Below, piece after piece: positions 32,901 to 47,900 of a DNA stretch of 64,000 nucleotides (positions are counted from its first letter, which is position 1; every line of letters starts with the position of its first letter). This stretch comes from Megalonaias nervosa (lineage: Eukaryota > Mollusca > Bivalvia > Unionida > Unionidae), in contig JAECUM010001877.1 of assembly GCA_016617855.1 (NCBI GenBank), forward strand, positions 1 through 64,000, in the 5' to 3' direction. The notes under the pieces are model-generated. The model was given only the letters and a program-made list of their open reading frames with translations, had not been told where the DNA came from and did not search any database. The position numbers and the translations under genes are program-made.

Positions 32901-35900
32901 CTTGATATTTGAATAATATATAACCTTCATAGTTGTATGGATATATTTTTGCATATAAAATGATTTGAGCAATTGATAATAGAATATGTTGAGAAGTTGA
33001 AAATATAATAAAGTATAAAATAATCCTCTGTCTGTTTTATATACAAAATATACATACAGTAACACATAGTTAGAAAGAGAAACACTTTTACAAAAAAATG
33101 AGATTGTATATTTCTTTCAAATTACTGTACAGGTATTTTGCCTTATTCAGCAAGAGACAATAAATCTTAACCATCATTTGTTTCCACCAATAATGAGGAA
33201 TCACAGCTCATGACTGTCCAAAAGAAATGACTCTTGAGATTTTAGTTTTGACTCTTGAGATTTTTATTTCGACTCCTGAGATTTTGGGGTCAAGGATCAA
33301 CTGACTCTTCAGTTTGGAAATCTGTTGAGAACCCTGAATGAGCACTTGGTAATTGCAATAAATAATTGAAATAAATCACTCCTCAAATTAAATCTAAACA
33401 CAACAGTAAATGATTTCAGATTAAAAGGAGGAATGAATAATTTTGATGTAAATATCCTTATTCATATTCCTACTTGACCTATGTTGCAATAACCCTTTCT
33501 GAAACAAATCCTTCATCGTAATGGAAAATTACCCCAAACTGTAAACAATTTCATTTCTAGCATTTGTTAAGGTCATAATCAAGGCTATGTCATGATCTTA
33601 AGAACAAGACAAACATGAAAATAGTCATTGAGGCCAAACCTCTACCCTCAATTACAGACAAAGGTCAAGCACACAATACAAATTAAATATATATGACACT
33701 ATGAAAGCAATATATCTCAGAAGTGCTTAAGTGCATCACAGTCAAGGCAGTCTAAAGAAACCTGATAGCCAGATGCTCAGGACCCCTCTAATTTTAGATC
33801 AGGCCCCTCCTGTGATGTGCCTGTCAGGCTTGTTGAAAAAAAAAATTGCCCATTAAAACTGAGATTGTGCTGATGAAGTGCAGAAATTTATTTCCATGTT
33901 GTTGAAAGACTAGTGAATTATTAATATTTATCCCCATGTATGCCCCTTACCCTTATGAATATCTTCTACTTATCATACTTCTGTCAAACGCTCCTTTATT
34001 TTGCAGATGCTGATGTGTTAAGACAAGAATTTCATTGTGTTGGATGCCTGGTCGGCTGCCTACCTCGTGCTCCTCACCAGAATACTCATCTTGGCTTACC
34101 ACTTCAGCTGCTTCCTGAAGAGACCACACTCTTGTTAGAGAAAGGTTTTTATCCAGAATGTGAAAATGCAAACAGAATTTTACAAGAGTGTTGATCATCA
34201 CATTTTAAATTTGTGAAACTGGCTGAGGAATGGCAAGTAAAACATTGCCATTATTCAGTGGGTTTCATAAGTTTCATATGATGTATATGATGGTTGCAGT
34301 ATTGTTATAAAATAGACCCAGGGCTGGTAAAATTTTGTTTTCACCCACTTGTCTAGGATAAGTGGTTTCAGAAAATTCACTAGTTCCACCTTTTCATTTG
34401 TCCCAAAATTCTAATCACTTGCCCAGACTTGATGAGATGTGCTTTAATCCATATAAATTTATAACAAATATTGGTTGATAATACAAATTGGTTACTTCAT
34501 TTGTTAGGTATGTTTAATTTAAATTGTGCACTTGACTTTAGTCCTTGACTGAGGATAGAGTTTTATATGTACATGATTTTTGTAATGTTTGTAAGTTATA
34601 AATAAATTGTTTACTGATGTCTGAGTTCAAGATCTAGCCTTATTTACTTACATAGAATGTTCTAGAAGTCTGATTTTGTTAACAAATTAGTGAAGTTTTC
34701 CAGAAAATACTATTGCATCATAGGTCAGATGACAGTATATAAGTATGAGGTAAACAAAATTATTAATTCCTTTTTTAATATCAGTCTTTGGGAATCTATG
34801 ATCAGAGTTTATATTTGCATTCAGATTTAATTTGAGAGGAATCATTTGTTTAAATTATTCAGTGGAATTACAAAGTGCTCATTGACAGTTTGGACTAGAA
34901 CACTACTTTGGGATTATTGTGAATTCATTCAGAGACTTTCTGGATTATATCATTGTGATACATCAAGACTTTTGGTATTTAAGCCCATCAAGACTCTTGG
35001 TGTATCAACACATTCATTATTGGAACTCATTCAAAACACTCTAAACTTTTGGACTTGTGATAGAACATTTAGGATTTAATTCACAACATTTTAAGTTCCT
35101 CTCAGATTTTAACTTTGTAACTTAGAGAAATAAATTATTTGTTAATTTTAATAAACTTGTTTGCTTCGCTTCTTTGTGTTACTTTCTCTCTGACCATAGT
35201 GTCATAGCCATCATGCAAAATTGCTGCCAACCCCGTTGGTCCTATCCCAGCCAATTTCACAACAGACTGGGGTAAAAAATGTGGAGTAAGCCCATCTAGC
35301 CAGTTGGAGTTTTATGCATATAGCATATATTTAATCTACAAAGTTTATATTTTTATGATATTAATACAATAGTGGATTCCAATGAAAAATGAATAACAGT
35401 GAATTGTTTCTGATGACTACTTGTGAATCTGTGTGAGATGAGAAAATATATAGAGTGTAATCTATGTTCACCACATGCTTGTAACTCTAAATAAAGACTT
35501 TTCTGCATCTATAAGATGTCTGATGAAACATGAAACTTCCAGTTTCGAACATGCACCTGTATTTTGATCCCTGTAATCCACAAGAGGCTAAGAGCAACCA
35601 AACATAGCCAAGGACAAGGGAACTATTCAGTAGGAATATGACACTAGTTCCAGTTCAAACTGTCTGCTGGTGGAACTCTTCTTTTCCTGGACCTAATTTC
35701 ATGAGCAACTGTACATTATACAGAATTTAACAAAATGTAATAAATTTGACATATGACATAAATGTATTATTTTCAAAAAAATTCTTTATGTTCCATGTTT
35801 CATTTTATATACATGTATAACCTTACTTAGGACTGATATTCTCATCTTCCTGAATTATTGGCTCTTGTAAGATGAAATGTGGGACCAGTTGGTCATGGGC

Positions 35901-38900
35901 AGGACCAGTTTGTCATGGGCAAACCAGTAGCATTTTCAGGTTACCGGACCTGTGAATTTGTAGGGTTATCTAGGGAGTTTCATACACTGGTCATAACAAA
36001 GTTGACTGAGAAGATCCTGCAAGTCTTCCCTCATATTTCATCAGAGCAACCCTCTCATGAGAAAAATGCCTGTAATCACTGACAAATACACTGTGCCAGT
36101 TTGGGATATTGTTTACAGTAACTTAAAATATCTTTCATTCTTTGTCAATAAATTCAAGTCTAGGGATAATAATCAATGCAAATGAAAATTTCTGTCTTTT
36201 TGTTATGTCATATTTGATATTTTTTGCTGTTACAGATTCTGGGTTATTTCTCTTGTAGAGATAATAACCTCATGCTCATTTGGAGTCTTAGGTTTTATAA
36301 CTCCACTTTCACATGAAGTTTCTTTCTCCAAATCTTTCTAATCAACATCCATGAAAATTAATTGAGCAAACTCATTTTATCCACAGAGTAAATATCAGAT
36401 TGCCTGACAGCTACTTCTAAAGTGTTTTATCATTTAATTATGAACAGAAAAAGATCATCAATTAGCATAATAGTTTTGCATCAAATGCAATATTGCACAT
36501 GGAATGTCATCCTCTATATAATCAACTAAAATTAAAGAATCATTATGTTATTTAATCAGTTCATAAAGGAAACCAACACTAATGTTGGTAAAGTGCCTTT
36601 CATTAACTTAATTACACTTACTCATTTATTTAAAATCAGTGAGCCATTCATGAGGATCTGATGTGAGTAAACACTGCTAATTAATCATACTGGCTTTGTT
36701 TTGTTTGGCAGGTTTTGATTTGTAGACAGTTTGGCCACTTGGCCCAAAATGCAGTTGTAGTAGAATGTGTGCATGTGAAACATTTATCAATGACCACAGG
36801 TAGATGCGATACAGGATGTAAATGCATGCATGGGAATGGATAGAATCAAACGTTCAGTATGCCCTGATGGCATGGATGGCTAGATAAAGGTAGATAAAGT
36901 GACTGAAGCATGAAGATACAGACTTGCCCAACTTTTTATAAAATTAAAAAAGCCCACTTTACCCAGATTATTGACTTGGATAATTTTTCCTGTTTGACTT
37001 TGAAAATGAGTAGTCCTAGACATCAGGCTAATGGATTTAATCAGCCCTTCTATATGCCTTGGTTACAGTAGTGTCATAAAATAGACCATATGCTGTGGTT
37101 ACAGTATGGACATAAAATAGACTCTGTATGCCGTGGTTACAGTATGGACATAAAATAGACTCTGTATGCCTTTGTTACAGTATGGACATAAAATAGACTT
37201 TGTATGCCTTTGTTACAGTATGGACATAAAATAGACTCTGTATGCTGTGGTTACAGTATGGACATAAAATAGACTTTGTATGCCATGGTTGCAGTATGGA
37301 CATAAAATAGACTTTGTATGCCTTGGTTACAGTATGGACATAAAATAGACTCTGTATGCTGTGGTTACAATATGGACATAAAGTAAACTCTATGCCGTGG
37401 TTACAGTATGGACATAAAATAGACTCTATGCCGTGGTTACAGTATGGACATAAAATAGACTCTATGCCGTGGTTACAGTATGGACATAAAACAGACTCTG
37501 TATGCCTTTGTTACAGTATGGACATAAAACAGACTCTGTATGCCTTGGTTACAGTATGGACATAAAACAGACACTGTATGCCTTTATTACAGTATGGACA
37601 TAAAAGACTGTATGTCTTGGTTACAGTAGTGTCATAAAATAGATTCTTTATGCCTTGGTTGTTGAGATAGTTGACCTTTTAGTGCACTAGTTGGGTAAAT
37701 AATTGTTAAAAATAGAAAATTTAAGCCATTATTAGAAAGCTTCACAAATTGACATTATTTCTACCAAAGAGATTTAAAAATATTTTCCCATATCATTGTT
37801 CTGTCATTGATCATGCTCTCAACATGAATTTTAACACATATTTTAATTTTTTGAGAAACTTTTAAAATCTGACTGTATCTGCTTCCTTTTTTGATAATGT
37901 TTATAAACTGTCCAAATTCTTTGCTAGCTACCAGTTTTCCAAGCAGGTCAAAATTTGTTTATTTCTGCAAGTACATCCATGGTTTGTTCCCCTAAAATAA
38001 AGGTCATATGAGTTAGATTGGAATATAACTATAATCCTAGGTGCAGGCATCGATTATATATAATGGCCCTGTATTATTAATATTTGCATCTGTAGTATAT
38101 TTCATTTCAGATTGATTGCAATCAAATGCTTATACATAGGGATGACAAAACATCAAAGACATAGGGTAATGATTTTTTAATTTTGCTCTTTTCCAGCTTT
38201 TCAGTAAATTTATATTTAAATCTGTAGCAAATTTGTAGTTTTTATTCATGCAGTTTCATGAGAATATTTTCTTTTATAACTGAAAAGAAATGAAAATTTT
38301 TTTCTGTATAGTCTTCTTTTGGATATTGTTTTTAATAAACAAATTTTTACATTGCCTTTTGCTGTAATGGATTTCCCACTCATTAAAAGGTGAAGAAAAC
38401 CAGCATGTTAACAGCAGTCTAGGCTTGAACTGCCAAAACACCCTACAGGGCCACAAACTTTTGGTAAATATGGCATTAATTAAACTGGACACTTTTTTGG
38501 GGGTGGTTTTTTAATAACAAAATTGAAATGTTTTATTATGACTCAATGGTCTTAAAATAAGTAAAGAAGAGTGAGAAACAATAAGCTTTGTAAAATTCAA
38601 CAAATAATCTATTTTCACAGAGTATAAAGTGAAAAATGTAAAAAAAAACTTATGGTATTACCAAAAAAATCCCAAATAATTCTAGACTTGCTAATTGAAG
38701 TCCTAATGATCAAAGTTCTGAATAAACTTTGGTGGTATTCCAAAGTAAATCCAACGCTGAAAGTGTTGATGTGCGTGTGGTGGCCATGTCATGGTGATGT
38801 GCCAATAGTCTTTGTTGGATCATCTAATTTCCATTTACTGCGTTAAATCGATATGAACTCATAGGATAGAGTGAAATGAAAAAAGCATAAAGTATTTAAA

Positions 38901-41900
38901 CACTAATATTACTGAAAATGAAAGAAAAATAAATGATGCTAACATATGAAAACTTGATTTAATACTTATTTAAATTGATTCTTCATTTCAGTAAAACTGT
39001 TGTCGAAAATTGTAAATCCTTGTGAAAGCACGTCTCATTTTAACCATGCATGCTTAATCCCAATGAACAACTTGGGTGTAGAATGTTAGAACATATGCAG
39101 GTAGCACAGTTACTAATAAAACACTATATATATACATGTACACTAGTAACTAATAAGAAACACTATGTGTATACACTAATTTACTAATAAAACACTAAGT
39201 ATTTACACCGCTCCGTTGGCCTAGTGGTTAGAGCATCTGCCTCAGATGTGGGAGGTTGCAGGTTTGAACCCAGGTCAAGTCATACCAAAGACTTATAAAA
39301 GTGATGTCTAGTGATGTCTGTCTCTGGGGCAGCAGTCCGAACACTAACCTTTTAATGCTGAGAGCCTAGCGAGGCAGCTGTAAGTACCGTTTTTATAAGT
39401 CTTTGGTATGACTTGGCTGGGGTTTGAACCCACGACCTCCTGCATCTGAGATGGATGCTCTAACCACTATGCCACTAGAGCACTGTATAACCTCATGAAA
39501 CTCGCAGGATATTTGTCCTTCATGAAAGAAGCTGAATAATTTATAGGATCAAAATTCAAGGGTCAAGGTCATCATGATCAATGAAGAGAGAAATGGTTGG
39601 ATAAATTATGTACCATTTACACTGCTTTACATGAAATATGGCTTCTTTTCTTATACAGATCTTGCTGTTCATCATTGAAATATGGTCCTATGTAGGTGTT
39701 GCTGTTCATTGTTGAAATATGGTCTCTTTTTATACAGGTCTTACTGTTCAGTGTTGAAACAGTCTTTTCTTTTATGAAGGTATTGCTGTTCATCATTGAA
39801 ATATGGTCCTATGTAGGTATTGCTGTTCATCATTGAAATATAGTCTCTTGTCTCTTATGCAGGTGTTGCTGAGTTAGTATCCAATGCAGACACCTTATTT
39901 GATCCTAATGAAAAGCAAATAGAGGAATTCAAAGCCCATAGGAATTCAAGCTACTGTCAGCAGGTATTTACACATCTTCATATAGCAGTGTCTCATGTAA
40001 CTAATGCAGACTATTGTAGGTGTGGTTTTATAGGAGCTTTGAGATGTTAAGTCAAAGTGAACTTTTCCATTAAAAAATTTTACACTTTAAAAACAGAAAC
40101 TAATTTGGACATTTAATTTGAAACTAGTCATCTATTTTTAATTTGAATCCCCTTAGAGAAAAATTACAAATATCTGTTTGGACTGAATCCAATTAGAGCA
40201 AATTGTGGATCTGTCCTTAGATTGAATCCCCATAGAACAAATTCTTAATCTGTCCTTGGAATGATTATGGATCTGTCATTGGGAATAAGAATATCTGGTA
40301 AACCCCACTTTTACCAATTGATCTGTTGAGATAGTTTGAACTTTCTGTTTTGCATTGGGTACCGTTGGAAATCATAGTTGCTAAATAGGATGAATTTAAA
40401 AATCCAATGAATGGTAATTCTTTAGCGGATGCAGTATGACTGCAGACCTTTGGTTGAGGCAGTTGGACTCCAACCATTTGGTTGATGCAATAGGACTCAA
40501 GACCTTTGGTGGAAGCAATAGGACTCCAGACCTTAGGTGGAAGCAATAGGACTCCAGAGCTCTGGTGGAAGCAGTAGGGTCCAGACCTTTGGTGGAAGCA
40601 GTAGGACTCCAGACATTTGGTTGAAGCAGTGGGACTCTAGCCCAAATCAATGAATATATACAGATTATTATGTTATTTTTGCATATCCTCAAAAATATAT
40701 TGCCACACAGAAAATGGATGCACAGTAGTAGAGGAGAGAAGAAATTCTTTAAACTGCAAACAAAAAGATATACTTTTCTTATTTTATCCTAAGAAGTCAA
40801 ATCTTTTGTTTCAGTCACAGAATTTTGCCCTGATTTAAACACTTTTTTTGTTGCTGTATCAGTTTAGACAAACTAATGGAGTTCAAAGAATAACACTTGC
40901 TCATTGAGCCATACGGCCAAGCGAGTTTATTGTATGGCCCTGCATACAACATCCTTCTTCACCATTTGTCATTTTTAACTTTGTATCAGAAGCCATAGAT
41001 CCAGTTTTAACTTGGTACAGAACAGCCTGGCATTTAGGTTTGTAAAAATATTGCCAATCACCATACAATATAGTCACTGTTACTAAATGTAAAAATAAAA
41101 ATTTAAATAGCTTCACAAAAGCTGTAATTTGACTACATTTGATAGAAAGATTTCTCATACAGAAGTATTTCATTTTAATAGAAAAATGATGAGAGTTTGC
41201 ATCAAATATGGTTACCATACTAAAAATATATCAGCCTTTAAACAAATTGTTAACAACTGCTTTACAGAAATGAAAAGAATGTGGCAGAAAGCATCCAGGC
41301 ATTTAGGGCTTTCAGTTTTGTACAAATGAAAGTCGAAAGTCCTTTAAATGACTTCTCAAAAACCACTACTACAGAATTAGCTAATTTTGACAGAAAGCAT
41401 TTTGACATTGAAGCCTTTCAAATTGTGTACAGACTATAAAAATTTGCCATAAAATATGACCACTGTTACTAAAAACAGAAAATTTTTAAATTCCAAAACC
41501 ATTTAATAGATTTTGATCAAATTTGACTTAAAGAATCTTGGCAAGAATGCTGATCTATCATCAAATATGGCTGTGGTTATTATCAAAAAAATGCTAAACA
41601 GAATTTGACCAAATTTGACAGAAAGCATCATGACATGAAAAGCTTTTGTATTTATATAAATGATGGCAATTGGCTGTTAAGTGTATCCACCATTGCTAAA
41701 ATTGAAATATCCATTAAATTGCTGTACTTCATTACAGCTTGTTAACAGAATTGGACTAGAAAGTACAGTGGCATTAAGGGTTTTAAGTTTGTAAAAATGA
41801 TGCCTCTCCCCCATCAAATATGGCTGCTGTTCCTAAAAATAGAAAAAGTTTTACATTTTTTCAAACACTGCCCTGGCAGCAGAATTCAACAAAAATTTAT

Positions 41901-44900
41901 AGAAAAGTGTCCATGGGTTGAAGGCCTTTAGAATTATACAAGTGATAATGATGTTGATATGTCATGAAAAGTAGCCACCATTACTAAAAATAGAAATACA
42001 TTTAAACAACAGTATCTTAACAAACTGATAAACAGAATTTGACCAACTTTGATGGTAAGGATTCTGGCCTGAAGGTCTTGCATTATTCCAATAATGCTGA
42101 TGCATAATCATATATGGATGAAGACACAAAAATACAGAAACCTTGAAATAATTGTTTCATGGCATTTTCAAAATACATTGGAAGAAATGTCTACAGGAAG
42201 CATCCTATTAACTCAGATTCCATGGTCACCTGGTTATCCATTTGGTTCTTTGGTAGATGCTTGCCAAGTGAGCCCTCTCAGATTCATATGCACCTGTTGT
42301 TGAAATTCTTAAACTTGGTTCTAGATGTGTTTCTTATAGCTGAATGAATGTATAACTTATCCACAGATTGAATTATTCAGAGCAGAAAGGAAGAAAGAAA
42401 TTCTTCAGAATTTACCAAAAATTATTGAGGGAAAAAGAGCCAAAAGGCAGAAAGTGCTGGAAGAAAGACGTGAAGCTGGAGAGACTGTAGATGAAGAAGT
42501 GAATGAAGATGAAGAAGAGTTTAATGTTGACAAAATTACAATACCACCTGTACCAGAACATCATGCTTTGGTACAGCTGTACACCGGTAACCCTACCTTT
42601 TTCATTTTGAGTGCTTTTTTTTTTTATCTTAATCATTAGTTTTTAAAAAATTTTTTGTATTGGAATTCAAATTTAAAAATCAATATTACAGTTGGCATTA
42701 CTTTGCGAAAATAATTATACTTCCCTTTTTCCAGGTCCTGGTTTCATTTCTTTTCTCTTTCAAATACATTCCCCAATCACATTACATCACACTAATGTTG
42801 ACCTCATATTGTCATTTATGAGTTAGCATGACTTTGATTAATTTTGCTTACTCCGTTTGTAATGGAGATAGTATAAGTGAGTTTATAATATGCTGCATTG
42901 CCAATTTATGTTTGGTTTTCTTATTTGGTGTCATTTTGATAGAAATGTTAACTAAAGGCATGTGTGCAGTTCAAACAGTATTTTCACTTATCTGTTAGTA
43001 ATGAGGGTGATTTAGCGAGTTAGTAATTTTCTGCATTACTAATTTATGGTTTGTTTTTCTTTTCTTGTGTCATTTCAGTGGAAATGTCACCTAAGTGCAT
43101 AAATTATAAAAAGTTCAAAGCAAGGGAGACAACCATGACTCATGTATTTTATGTACAAAATGTACATCATCGAGGCCATCCAGTATATGTAAAATGTAGT
43201 CAGAGGATGTCGGGGCTTAGTCATCCAGAAAGCAGCTAAACGGAAGGAATACTGAACTAAATCTAGGAAGGACAGTGTTGACATTCTCAGTATACATCCC
43301 AAGTCACATCCATTGTGAGTCTTGTAGGGGACACTTTGTCCCCCCCAACTCTCCAAAGTGAAAACTCATTGTTTGCAAATGTCAGCCACAATCTTATCAA
43401 TGACAGGGGAGGAGGAGGATGTGGAAAGAGTACAACTGTCCACCTTTGAATAGATGCATTGTCTGGTCCACGAGATGACATATCTTGGCATCAGAACAAA
43501 TTTTACCCCTTTCACCCTCACTTCTGCACCTTTTTCTGACTCATGGAACTGACTAAGTTCAGCTTTAAAACCGCAGATGAGGAAATTTATAGGGGTGTTG
43601 ACCACTTTATAATACCCTCCATTCCCTACTGCTACACAAGACTATAAAGATAAAGTCAGTAGATTTTGGCGAGGAGTAAGAGATACTGTCTCTCCAACTC
43701 CTTCTCCAATCAGCTAAAATCAAGGAGATCAGTGACTGGCATTTAGGTAGAATTGGTGACCCAGGAAATTCTAGGGCTTCCTCAGAAATCCAAGTTCAGT
43801 GATATTCTCCTCTCGCTGGTATAAAACTCGCTCAGACGCCTTCAGTACTGATCTCCCAGTCATTGACAAAAAGTTTAGCAGCTCCATTATATTATAAAGT
43901 GGACACAAGTGTGTTCCATGCCACGTCCAGGCTAGCTCAAAATGCTGTCACGATATCCTCAATTTTAGATTTGTCCCCATTACCAATTTTCCAACTTGCA
44001 GAGAACTCTGACAATATCCTTACTTAGGAGGCGATGGCCAGGATTAAAAATGTCCTTAACATAGCATCTCACCATACCATGGCCAGTACCTTGACGGAAT
44101 CTGTTAACTAAGACCTGATACGACGTGATGCATGTCTGTGGTCCACGTTGCTTAAACCTCATCATACCTTTATTTCTTGGATGATCCCATTTGGGTCACC
44201 ATGCTTTTTGGGGAAAGAATCATTGAAGTTCAGAGGCAGGCAGCTCAGGAACTGCCCCTCCAACTTGCCACTCAACCCAGTCAGGTGCTTGGAAAGACTC
44301 AGCCACCACCAGTGTCAAGGGATGTTAAGCAGCCTCTGGACAAGGTTTTTTTTATCAGTTAGATGTACACCAATAATGATTCCAACCCAATGCAAGGAGA
44401 CAACAATCTAACCAACCTAGGAGACAATCACAGGTGGTGGTAAGAAATCAAATTTCTTTGCCTTCAAGCTCCTTACCATAAACATTGACCTACCCTCCCG
44501 ACCACCTGCAGACAGCATACTTTGGGCAGCTGACTCCTGAAATTTTGGGTTCACTGGAACTCCCTATTCCCAGAGAGCGATTGTGTGATCAAGGTCATTT
44601 TGGAGGTGCTTCAGGTTTCATTTATCCAACCCCCTCCCCTTTCCTCCTCCCCTCTCTTCATGGATATACTGTCAGATTGGGAGAAGGATGCCTTTCTACA
44701 ACAGGTAATAACAGTCACTCATCAAAACACAGGTGGTGGATAGTGTGCAAAGACCACAGTCTTGGGGTTTTATTCAAGGCCGTTTCTTTAGCCAATTTTG
44801 ATCTCAATCAACCAGAATCCACTCTGATTCCAAAATGGAATCTGTCCTGGGTTTTAAAGTGTCTCAGTTCCATTAAATTCCAACCTTTAGCCCACACTTT

Positions 44901-47900
44901 GCAAAAGTTGCTATCATACAAAACATGTTTTCTGATAGCTTTAGCTACAGCATACAGGGTGAGTGAACTACATGCCATTTCCATTGACCTGAACTTTCTT
45001 CAGTTCAAATTGGATGGTTCCTCTCGACACAACAAGGCTTTGTAGCCAAAAAATAGGTAACGGTCTGTCGGCAATCAAAGAGTCATCATTTGCTTGCTCT
45101 CTTCCGTAGGCAGATCAAGAGCAGCGGCCATGCAAGATCCTGTTCAAGGACTACTTGAAATGTGCAGAGACAAGTAGTGGCACGCACAAGTGCCTTTTCT
45201 TCCAGTGAAAGCTGGGAAACAGGATACTACACCTTAAGCCCTTGCTTCATGGCTGAAATGGGTTATAGGCTCAGTGAAATCTCACAAAATCAGAGTTGCC
45301 TAATGAGATTAGAGCGATTTCTGCAAGCCTTGAGATAGACTGTAACATTTTGATCTGTGATATAGTAGAAGCTCTTGGTTGGGATGTCGAATATCCTTCA
45401 CGAACGTTTATCTGTGATTTAGCTTGAATCAGGTAGGTCTGGTGGCGGCAACACAGATGACCATCAGACCCAATTACAACAATCAACACAGGTGACCATC
45501 AGACCAATTACACCAATCAACACAGATGACCATCAGACCCAATTACAACAATCAACACAGATGACCATCAGACCCAATTACAACTATCAGCTTAGCTGGA
45601 TTCACCAGTGAATCTTTGAAGAAGAAGATTTCAGTAATTGTCACCTTAACCATATGTAGGGGTCATAGATCTGGTGACCCCAGGTGGTGTTGCTTATTAA
45701 TTAGGAGAATGGGGTTTTGTTCACATGGGGAGTCTAGTCATCATTTCCTAGAAGGATACCTGGAGTAGAGGTCGGATACTTTTCTTTTACTATTCTTTTA
45801 CTGTTAAATTAAATGTGATTGGAGAATGTATTTGAAGGATAAAACAAGTTTTTCAGTAGTCTCTATTTCTTCAAGAATGCTTACCCAATCACATTACTTT
45901 AAAACCCTCCCAACCACCCCAACATGCAAGCATTCTCATTAGTATATCGTTCAGCTAAGAAACTAGTGACACCTGGCGGTGGCAATGGGAGGTACTGGAC
46001 AAGAGCTATTGCCCTTGGTCTATATGAGATAGACTGAAAAAAGACGATATTCATGATTTAGTAGGGCTGGTAGAAGGTTAATATCCCTAACCTTAAAGTA
46101 ACTGGGTAAGTATTCATGGAGAAACATAATTTACCTAAAAATTTGTTTTCTTTACAGTATTCTTTACACAGTACTTGTATCTTAGCATATAAAGGCAGCA
46201 CCACTTTATTTTCCTTGTTGATAACTCCTCTGATAGAGCTGTGATTGTAATACATGTTCAGTGCCCAAGTATGTTCCTGTTTCATTTAACGTTTGATGTG
46301 TTGTTTGTGTAATTTGACAACTTGCTGTGTATGTCTGACCCAAATCCCTTAGCTTGTAAAGGCAGCATCTGCATTGTTTTCTCAGTTGTCAACCCTTGTT
46401 CAGTGTCAAGTAGAGTCCTCTGTTCAGTTAACTGTGTGTACTTTTTTAAAACTCCCTGAGGGTCAGTTAACTGTGTGTACTTTTTTAAAACTCCCTGAGG
46501 GTTCTCCTTGTAAAAGTATGGATAATTTTCTTTTTTTTTTTGAATGCATGAAAATTCCTACAGCAGGATCCTTGCTTAAGTTTTTTTAAAAATAATTTTT
46601 GTTTTGTTGCTAAGGGCAAAATTGTAAATTATTTGTTAAGTTTCTACAAAGTGGCTATCATTCATGTGTTATGCAAGCTATCAACAAAAAATGTAAGTGA
46701 TTTTAATAGGATTAGGTGAAGCCACGAAACTTTGATCTTAGCAGTCAAGGAGATTAAGACACCTGTTAATCAATTGTTGGTGCTTAATGATTATTTGATT
46801 AAAAAACTAACTACATGCACATAGTTTGTGTCCTCAGTTTGATAAGCATTTCTCAGCACATTTTTAATCGATCATTTAAAAAATCCTCATGTGATGTATT
46901 GAACACTTGAATTTTATCATATGCCATATTTAGAAATATAAAGCTAAGATTTTGGAGATTTATTTTGCATGTCATGGAATATGAACTCTCAATTTAATGA
47001 TTATGAATTGTCATAAATCAGCTATTTTCCAGTGTCATACACAGATATATTTTTCAAGTAATTATTATGTATGTTATTCTGATGGCAATAATTTCTTTGA
47101 TGCCAAGAAGACTAGTCAGCATAATTTAGTAGATGCATCAGCATGTAGTTTTGATGAAGAAAACAGAACACCAAAGAGACTATGAGATTCATGGAGTGGA
47201 TCATGGAATAAGGTATTCCAATGTGGCAAAAGATCAGAAAACAATGGAAAATATTAGCTTTATGCACATGGTGTCATGTTTCATGACTGGAAGGAATAAT
47301 ACAGTGGCAGTCAGAGTAAAACTAGGTATGAGTACTTAGTCATATCTTCTGGCCCATAAGTACTTAGTCATACCTTCTGGACCATAAGTAGTTAGTCATA
47401 CCTTCCAGTCCATAAGTATATAGTCATACCTTCAGGCCCATAAGTACCTAGTCATACTTTCTGGTCCATAAGTATTAAGTCATACCTTCTGACCCATATG
47501 TCATACCTTCTGGCCCATAAGTACTTAGTCATTCCTTCTGGTCAATAAGTACTTGGTAATTCCTTCTGGCCCGTAAGTCATACTTTCTGGTCCATAAGTA
47601 CTTAATCACATCTTCTGGTCCATAAACATTTAGTCATGCATTCTGGTCCATATGTACTTAGTCATACCTTTTGGCCTATAAGTACTTAGTTATTCCTTCA
47701 GGTTCATAAGTAGTCATATCTTCTGGTTCATAAGAATATTTAGTCATAACTTGTGGTTCATAAGTACTTAGTTATACCTTCTGGCCCATAAGTCATACTT
47801 TCTGATCCATAAGTACTTAGTTATACCTTTAGGCCCATAAGTACTTAGTCATACCTTCTGATCCATAAGTACTTGGTCATACCTTCTGGCCCATAAGTTC

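Larger units (their letters stand above)
42745..46030 (+). mobile_element. DIRS-like (tyrosine recombinase) retrotransposon relic
   Basis: A tyrosine-recombinase domain and a gag-like upstream region lie between inverted matches: 'caaatacattccccaatcac' plus 'att' at 42761-42783 and its near complement at 45812-45834. Inverted ends plus a recombinase instead of an integrase are the hallmark of DIRS elements. A reverse transcriptase core was not seen, so an internal deletion is likely. Boundaries are approximate. Confidence 0.6.

Noticed and set aside
39209..39300. tRNA gene
   Set aside because: A and B boxes are good, but the arms do not form a tRNA, and the same head with the same downstream body recurs at 60418 and inverted at 39390. 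It is a SINE.
43366..43605. 79-codon minus-strand frame in the DIRS region
   Set aside because: No resemblance to a known domain. The plus strand carries the element's coding remains.
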